DNA of 64,000 bases from Diphasiastrum complanatum (taxonomy: Eukaryota > Streptophyta > Lycopodiopsida > Lycopodiales > Lycopodiaceae). Location of the stretch: NCBI GenBank assembly GCA_029204225.1, contig CM055113.1, positions 12,236,234 through 12,300,233 of the forward strand, written 5' to 3'. A program made the translations under genes and the position numbers. Shown one piece after another: positions 58,971 to 64,000 of the stretch (positions are counted from its first letter, which is position 1; every line of letters starts with the position of its first letter). The notes under the pieces were generated by a model. It worked only from the letters and a program-made list of their open reading frames with translations, ran no database searches and was not told where the DNA came from.

Positions 58971-60962
58971 CTAGGACTCTAGATATTTCGTTTGGTCATC
59001 CAGGTTGAGCTCCTTGAGCTCTACATCGGCACTTAGATTCACCTTTGACGTAGAAACTGCAGGCAATATTGGCTCCATTTGTTCCCGTGTCAGCTGGTCT
59101 GTCACTGTTGGTTGTCCTTCGTTAAATAGGTGAATGAGATTGGGAGGAATGGTTGGCTCAGGTTCATTTGTGTCGTTCTTTTCTAGTTGGTCCCCTGGCA
59201 CAGCTCTGACGACACAAGGTCTCCTACCATTATATAATAACACAAGGTTAACCCCTTTTGCCAAGAAGGCCACCACATGTTCGTTGAACCAGCTTAATCC
59301 CAAAATAGCGTCGAAGGCATCCATCTTCAAGATTGTGAAAGTTAGTCGATTCTTCCAGGCTCCCAGAGAGATTGGTAAGTTGGTTGCCAATCTACAAGTG
59401 GTCATTGTACCTTTCGCGGTCTCCACACAAATAGGAGTCACATTTTCTTCACATTGGATGTCCAATTCTCCTGTCAGTTTTTCTGACAAGTAGTTATGTG
59501 ACGCCCCCAGGTCTACCATGAAGTAAATGATCCTGCCTTGAATACAGCCTTTCAGGTACAATAACTTGGATCCTCTCGCAGGAGTCGCCATAAGATGTTC
59601 ACGATAAGCCGCAGGTGCCCCTATCTGTTGCAAGGCATTCAGGTCAGACTCCGTCAAATCCGTTTCTGGGTCCTCTTCATCATCTTGTTCACCATCTTCT
59701 TGATCAAATGCCTCTCTCTCCATCCTATCAAATCCTTCAATGGCAGCCATGATTTGCTTATTCAATGGTTTGGGGCATGACCTCCAAGAGTGACCTTGTT
59801 GATGACAGTTGAAGCAACGCATGGAACTGCCCACTGTTGGTGAGCTGTTGCTGTGACTAGCTGAAGGTCCAACATTGTTTCTTCTCTGGAACATGTTCCC
59901 TCCATTGTTGCCTTGGTTGCCAAACTCTGTTTTTGTTGGGAATTTATTCACGCTACTCGAGGCTTGGTTGCCATTTGGAGCTGAGTCCCCCCTTGAAAAG
60001 AAGCTCGGACTCGGTCTGGATCCACTAAATACTCTTGTTGAGGTTGCAGGAGCAGCTGGTGCCAATGTGCTCTCATAATCACAAACCATTTCAGCCGCTC
60101 GAATAGTTGAATTGAAATCATGGGGCATGTAGCTGTCTATCGCACGCCGGGTCCAGGATTGCATTCCAGACAATAGGTAATGAGTTTTGTCCGCCTCGGA
60201 CATATCTTCAATAACCCATACACTTTGTCTAAATCTATTGAGGTATTCTCGCAATGACCCTTTCTGTTTGAGCCCCGATAATTCTGTCCTCAATCTCATG
60301 TGTGAATCCTTCGGTATGAACTCCTCTCGTAACGCGGCTTTGAATGCGTCCCATGTTTGAAAATGCATTCCTGCCATCCGATACCAATTTGTAGTGTAGC
60401 CCTCAAAATATGCTAACGCCAAGTCAGTTCTTTCTTCCTCAGGAGTGTTCATCAGACGGAAGTAATGGTCCATGTGAAACAACCAATCTTCCACAACTCG
60501 AATGTCACGCTCTCCTTTGAAAGTAGGTGGTGCTTTCACTTTGGCAGTCTTTCTTGGGCCCTCCGTGGTTCGCGCTCGTGGTTCTCTTAGTATCTGTGGA
60601 GGAGGCGCCACTGCATTCTCCCTAGTTGCTTCCAACTCTTCAAACCTGGCTTCGAGCTGTGTTAGCCCGTCTCTCATTTCTCTAGCAAGGTTAATTTGAG
60701 TAAGATTCATGGCTCGCAAGGATGTTTGCCATTCTTTCCTTTCGGTTTCTCTATCCTTCTTCACCTCGCTAAGCATAGCCGTCATTGCGCTTGATAAGTA
60801 TTGCCGCATCTTCACTTCAAAGAGGTCCTGTTGCGCCTCTGGCAAGGGTTCATCTCTTGGTGTAGGTTCAGAAGGGCCACCCATCTCTTCATGGAGGGGC
60901 GCCACTGTGGAGTGCATACGCTCTTTCTTTCTCGACTTGGACCTGGTGCCATCTCGATGCAT
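58971..60962 (-). CDS. Gypsy Gag-protease polyprotein, 663 codons, uninterrupted
   Basis: An N-terminal charged, probably coiled-coil region lies at residues 50-118. The retrotransposon Gag core is at about 145-300 (PPTFKGERDIRVVEDWLFHM, TWDAFKAALREEFIP, GSLREYLNRFR). A zinc knuckle CFNCHQQGHSWRSC is at 383-396, an acidic linker at 420-440, and the aspartic protease FMVDLGASHNYLS at 481-493, where the usual Ser/Thr after Asp is Leu. MDAFDAILGLSWFNEH is the second protease motif. The frame ends LNLDDQTKYLES without entering RT. An upstream Met at 61,034 is in frame (MEDHLEELRALTDGEEL) but separated by one TGA at 60,978-60,980. The frame has no other disruption. Confidence 0.93.
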   Translation of the reverse strand: MHRDGTRSKSRKKERMHSTVAPLHEEMGGPSEPTPRDEPLPEAQQDLFEVKMRQYLSSAMTAMLSEVKKDRETERKEWQTSLRAMNLTQINLAREMRDGLTQLEARFEELEATRENAVAPPPQILREPRARTTEGPRKTAKVKAPPTFKGERDIRVVEDWLFHMDHYFRLMNTPEEERTDLALAYFEGYTTNWYRMAGMHFQTWDAFKAALREEFIPKDSHMRLRTELSGLKQKGSLREYLNRFRQSVWVIEDMSEADKTHYLLSGMQSWTRRAIDSYMPHDFNSTIRAAEMVCDYESTLAPAAPATSTRVFSGSRPSPSFFSRGDSAPNGNQASSSVNKFPTKTEFGNQGNNGGNMFQRRNNVGPSASHSNSSPTVGSSMRCFNCHQQGHSWRSCPKPLNKQIMAAIEGFDRMEREAFDQEDGEQDDEEDPETDLTESDLNALQQIGAPAAYREHLMATPARGSKLLYLKGCIQGRIIYFMVDLGASHNYLSEKLTGELDIQCEENVTPICVETAKGTMTTCRLATNLPISLGAWKNRLTFTILKMDAFDAILGLSWFNEHVVAFLAKGVNLVLLYNGRRPCVVRAVPGDQLEKNDTNEPEPTIPPNLIHLFNEGQPTVTDQLTREQMEPILPAVSTSKVNLSADVELKELNLDDQTKYLES

Positions 60963-61865
60963 GCGAGAGCTGTATTCTCAAGTCAGCTCTTCTCCGTCCG
61001 TCAGTGCTCGTAACTCTTCAAGATGGTCCTCCATTATAGTCAGAGGTGTACTTCCAACAGATTATCGCCTCAATCCTTTATATTTGAAGCTCTCCCTTCT
61101 GTCAGCCGGGCCCCACAGCTCTCTTTTCTTCTTTATTAAATCAGCTTCAATGAAAATATCCCTTCCTCAAACTTAGCACGCCCACATCACCTGAGAGCCA
61201 AGTAGGAACCAGGTCATTTGTGTCCAAGCAAGCACACGACAAACGGAACATACCAACCAAAGCAAACACAGAGGATCCCTCTCAAGCCACAAACCCCCTT
61301 GAGACCGGACGTAGGACCTTTGCCTAGCCGCGCCCACACAAATCTATCACAGAATTAGCCCACGGGGAAACATCCATCCAACCATCCGTGCTTTCACCAT
61401 TAAGCAGCACATTGCCTCAGTCACGCCCCACCACTTTTTGGTCGATAGCCCTTATAGCTAAACGATCGGCAGCTATCCCGCACCGGCAGCTATCCCGCAC
61501 CGGCAGCTAACCACCCGTGCTTTACACCCGAATTCGAGCAGCATCTCTGTATCAATGGTTAACCCGTACAGTTCGAATATGTCACCCCGCACCCCACAAG
61601 GTACAGACCGTGCTTTCACCTACCTAGGCAGCACTTTGCCTCATCCGTCCTACGTGCAGACAGCGCCAGGCCCGAACCGCGAGAACTGACCGTGCTTACA
61701 CCTCGAGGGCAGCACTTTGACTCATCAAGTCCCCCGTTCTGCCGACCACCCCGACCGTGGACGCACCCGTGCTTACACTGTGGGCAGCACCTTGCGCAAC
61801 GGTTGTCCTGACAAATCCCAAAACGTGGCCATCCCTATGAGACTTGCGTAGCTGACCGGCTAGTC
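60963..61865 (-). repeat. Leader of the gag-only gypsy with hairpin units
   Basis: Between gag and primer-binding site the plus strand repeatedly shows CGTGCTTTCACC...GGCAGCAC and CGTGCTTACACCTCGAGGGCAGCAC units (near 61,388, 61,520, 61,608, 61,690 and 61,768), the same stem arms as in 23,467-24,330. The duplicated CGCACCGGCAGCTA near 61,480 is an extra small tandem copy. Confidence 0.75.
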
Positions 61866-61878
61866 GGCTCTGATACCA
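61866..61878 (-). promoter_or_regulatory. Primer-binding site of the gag-only gypsy
   Basis: TGGTATCAGAGCC on the minus strand, two bases from the 5' LTR, complementary to initiator tRNA-Met. Confidence 0.93.
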
Positions 61879-61880
61879 CA

Positions 61881-62800
61881 TGTTGCGCCGGCGCCTCAAA
61901 GGGCGCTGGGACTTGAGCGGTTTCCCCAACACGCGCTTAAGTCTAACGTTCATCCATCATGCACTTACGTAAAAGCCAACTCAGAAACGTAACAAGCTTA
62001 ACCATTTAGACTTAAGAAAACTGGAATCCCAACCAACCCGAAAGCCAACTCAGAATCCGTCCCCAAAAGGTAACCAAAGGCAAAGACAAGCCACACATGA
62101 AACCCAAGGCATAGTGGTCGCCAAACTGACCAATTGGCATAGCGGCAAGCCCCATGTCGATGACAGGGACCCTTAGGCGCCAGCGACGCAAAAAGGTTGT
62201 AGTAAGGGTCCTTCCACTTGGACCAGTCCCGGAGGCGAAACCGAAATGGTAATCATCCCCAAGGATCAACTTTATTAGATTTAGAAGAGGTTACATTCAT
62301 ACATAGACTGACCGGTCTCGGGGCCACCAACACGTGCTGGGCATTGTGCCTGACTCGTGCTGGTAGAGGGAGCTGAGACCTGGCGACTGGATTCCTGGCG
62401 CTGGTTGAGCTGCCCAAGTTTCTGTCTGCCGGACTCCCCCTATAGTTCTGCTGTGATTCGGCGCACCCCCTCTGGTTTGAAACATAGTGCTTTCTGGTAA
62501 AGCACGCTTTTTAGGACTTAGTTTTTATTTTGCTGATTAAGCCTGGCAAGCCTGGCAGAATCAGTCTGGCTCCCGGACATGGGTCCCGGGAGCCGTCCCG
62601 GCGGCCGAATCAACCTGCTTTCCTGACTAGGCCATGACTCGAGCTCCAGAGCTAGCTCATGACTTTGTGACTACTTGACTGGCTCACCACAGGTCGGAGG
62701 CTCAGTCCTTGACGTTCTAACTTGCTCTGGGACCTTAGGGAGTGTCACCCCTTTGAGTCTTACAGGGCACGCTGGGTGCACCCGAGTCAGCTTTACAACA
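61881..62800 (-). repeat. 5' LTR of the gag-only gypsy
   Basis: 920 bp, almost identical to 57,684-58,603; followed by the duplicated target CCTAT. Confidence 0.95.
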
Positions 62801-62925
62801 CCTATGCTCGGTCGACTGGTAAGTCCCCGCTCAGCATAAGTCCCCGCTCGACCTATGCTTAGCATAGGTGGAGACTATGCTGAGCATAGGTGGAGAGAGG
62901 ATGTATGCTGAGCATAGGTTTAATA
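62801..62925. repeat. Palindrome array, continuation
   Basis: Resumes with CCTATGCTCGG and holds further CTATGCTTAGCATAGG and CTATGCTGAGCATAGG units before ending near 62,925. With the gypsy removed it joins 57,683 directly. Confidence 0.88.
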
Positions 62926-63003
62926 AGGGACTTTAAACATATCTTCTATCAAAAGAAATACTTTTGCTTGTTGATGTTTAGATCTTTCACCATGTCTCAA
63001 ATT

Positions 63004-63363
63004 AGAGTTCGTCCACCAATAGATCCATCCAATCTTCAAAAAGTTGACATGATGAACCACATGTTCTATTTTAAAAAGGGTTGCGAAGGACAGTAGCTCA
63101 TAGAGCTATTTCTTTGGACAGTAGAGATTGTCGGCAAAGGGCCGACTACTTTTGTAGCACAAGGTCATGTGCTTCACAAAGTATCGGTGTCAGATAATGA
63201 CATTGGCTTTACCAATATTCCATAAAAAGCCACTGATAAGAAAGTTTATTTATACATTGTGGAGAACAGATTCATGAAGATACGCCTTTGTGAACATGCG
63301 ATAGTCAAAAACTTCTTTGATGATGCGTTGAAGACCCTTGTGAGTTATTCTTCCCGACGGCAT
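63004..63363 (+). pseudogene. Decayed ORF of unknown family next to the palindrome array
   Basis: One frame runs about 120 codons with only a TAG and a TAA. It contains MSQIRVRPPIDPSNLQKVDM, FKKGCEG, VGKGPTTFVAQGHVLHKVSV, KKVYLYIVENRFMKIRLCE and IVKNFFDDALKTL. A TTTAG acceptor-like site precedes it at about 62,990, as if the palindrome array lay in an upstream intron. I do not recognise the family. It might be another part of the methyltransferase-like gene, since both loci carry the same palindromes, but they do not overlap in this window. Confidence 0.45.
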
Positions 63364-63479
63364 ACCGCTGCGTCCCGGAATACGACCCTCAACTATGTGC
63401 CAAATTAAAAAGTTTGAAGCAGCCTTACAACTGGCGCTTTTACCGAACACTGAAACCCATAAGGTAATCAGAGCCAGTT

Positions 63480-64000
63480 TGAGAAGAATCCCACTTTATT
63501 GATAAATCTGAGAAGGTTACATTTCAAGTGTGTGACCGACACTAGTCTCCGGGGCGCTGGCATGCTAGGGCGAGTGCCAGGACAACATTCCAGCAAGGGA
63601 GGCTGAGACTTGGTTGGAGCTCACCCTGAGTCGCAACCCGCACTCCCCTATAGTATTGGTGGGATTCGCCACCTCCCCTCATACCAAGTACTCTACCCAG
63701 GCTGGTAAAGCATGTTTTCTCTCTCTAGGAATTTCTCTCTCTAGAATTTATTGATCCCCAGGCTTCCTTTAATCATGCCTAGATTGTGTGAGGTGATTGC
63801 ACATCGATCTGAGCTCTCTAAACTTCGCTAGAACCGATCAAAGATTTTCAGCCATAGAAACTTGGCGCCGGCTGGATTTTGGTCACAGTGGCGCCAGGAG
63901 CGACACCGGCGCTTGCGGCATCGGGAGCAGCAGGTGCGCTGCTGGCGCCGAGGACAATACTGGCACTGGTGGCGCCGAAAGTAAGGCTTGTAAAATTAAC
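63480..64000 (-). repeat. Diverged gypsy LTR running off the window
   Basis: Same order of landmarks as the 57.7-kb LTRs but diverged: CTTTATTGATAAATCTGAGA, AGGTTACATT, GACCG...CTCCGGGGC, GAGGCTGAGAC, CTCCCCTATAGT and CTGGTAAAGCA. TCAGAGCCAG at about 63,468 just outside may be a decayed primer-binding site or chance. Confidence 0.55.

Larger units (their letters stand above)
57684..62800 (-). mobile_element. Young gag-only Ty3/gypsy element, TSD CCTAT
   Basis: LTRs at 57,684-58,603 and 61,881-62,800 (920 bp each) differ at about two positions by eye (near 58,088/62,285 and 58,586/62,783). A perfect CCTAT duplication is present at 57,679-57,683 and 62,801-62,805. Internal DNA is 3.3 kb: primer-binding site, leader with hairpin units, one gag-protease frame, 3' untranslated part, polypurine tract. 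Pol beyond protease is absent. It shares LTRs and leader with the 22.5-kb chromovirus. This is the structure of a terminal-repeat retrotransposon with gag domain (TR-GAG). Confidence 0.95.

Noticed and set aside
59134-61176. Plus-strand frames up to 155 codons
   Set aside because: Antisense of the gypsy gag-protease frame and its leader.

Overview
This is a stretch of a repeat-dominated land-plant nuclear genome. The evidence is plant-type Ty1/copia gag (UBN2 family) and Ty3/gypsy chromovirus elements, primer-binding sites matching initiator tRNA-Met, 5-bp target-site duplications, long (GA)n microsatellites and intron-like gaps. Some families (a restriction-endonuclease-type LINE, a beta-class DNA methyltransferase-like gene) made me think of a large-genome fern, lycophyte, bryophyte or gymnosperm, but the sequence alone does not settle the lineage. 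I see no intact ordinary host gene, no tRNA or rRNA gene and no CRISPR array. Nearly everything is retrotransposon, mostly decayed and nested.

Layout. 1-3.1 kb: copia gag relic, AT-rich DNA, a 463-bp tandem duplication and a (GA)n tract. 3.3-5.4 kb: copia RNase H end, an LTR, a protease/pre-integrase fragment and two further LTR fragments packed end to end. 5.7-7.5 kb: a decayed, apparently intron-containing gene resembling a beta-class (N4-cytosine/N6-adenine) DNA methyltransferase. 9.0-9.8 kb: gypsy RNase H/integrase relic. 10.1-13.6 kb: copy A of a (GA)n-associated repeat family of unknown type. 14.9-29.4 kb: copy B of that family, split by a non-autonomous copia element (15,246-19,791, TSD CTATC) and by a gag-less chromovirus (22,533-28,962, TSD CCGGT/CCGGC). 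30.4-33.2+ kb: a decayed minus-strand copia. 34.4-35.2 kb: LINE 3' coding relic. 36.4-36.9 kb: GC-rich array between inverted repeats. 38.9-46.1 kb: a pile of partial copia elements and LTRs. 46.2-48.7 kb: a long open copia gag-protease frame with an unfamiliar tail. 49.4-51.5 kb: copy C of the (GA)n family. 52.1-56.6 kb: a plus-strand copia with an almost intact reverse transcriptase. 56.8-62.9 kb: a tandem array of short palindromes interrupted by a very young gag-only gypsy element (57,684-62,800, TSD CCTAT, LTRs with about two differences). 63.0-64.0 kb: a decayed ORF and a diverged gypsy LTR leaving the window.

Relationships. The gypsy elements at 22.5-29.0 kb and 57.7-62.8 kb share LTRs, leader and primer-binding site but have complementary losses: the first keeps protease-RT-RNase H-integrase-chromodomain without gag, the second keeps gag-protease without pol. 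By LTR divergence read by eye the insertion order is: 22.5-kb gypsy (oldest), 15.2-kb copia, 57.7-kb gypsy (youngest). The three (GA)n-family copies supply empty-site controls that prove two of these insertions.
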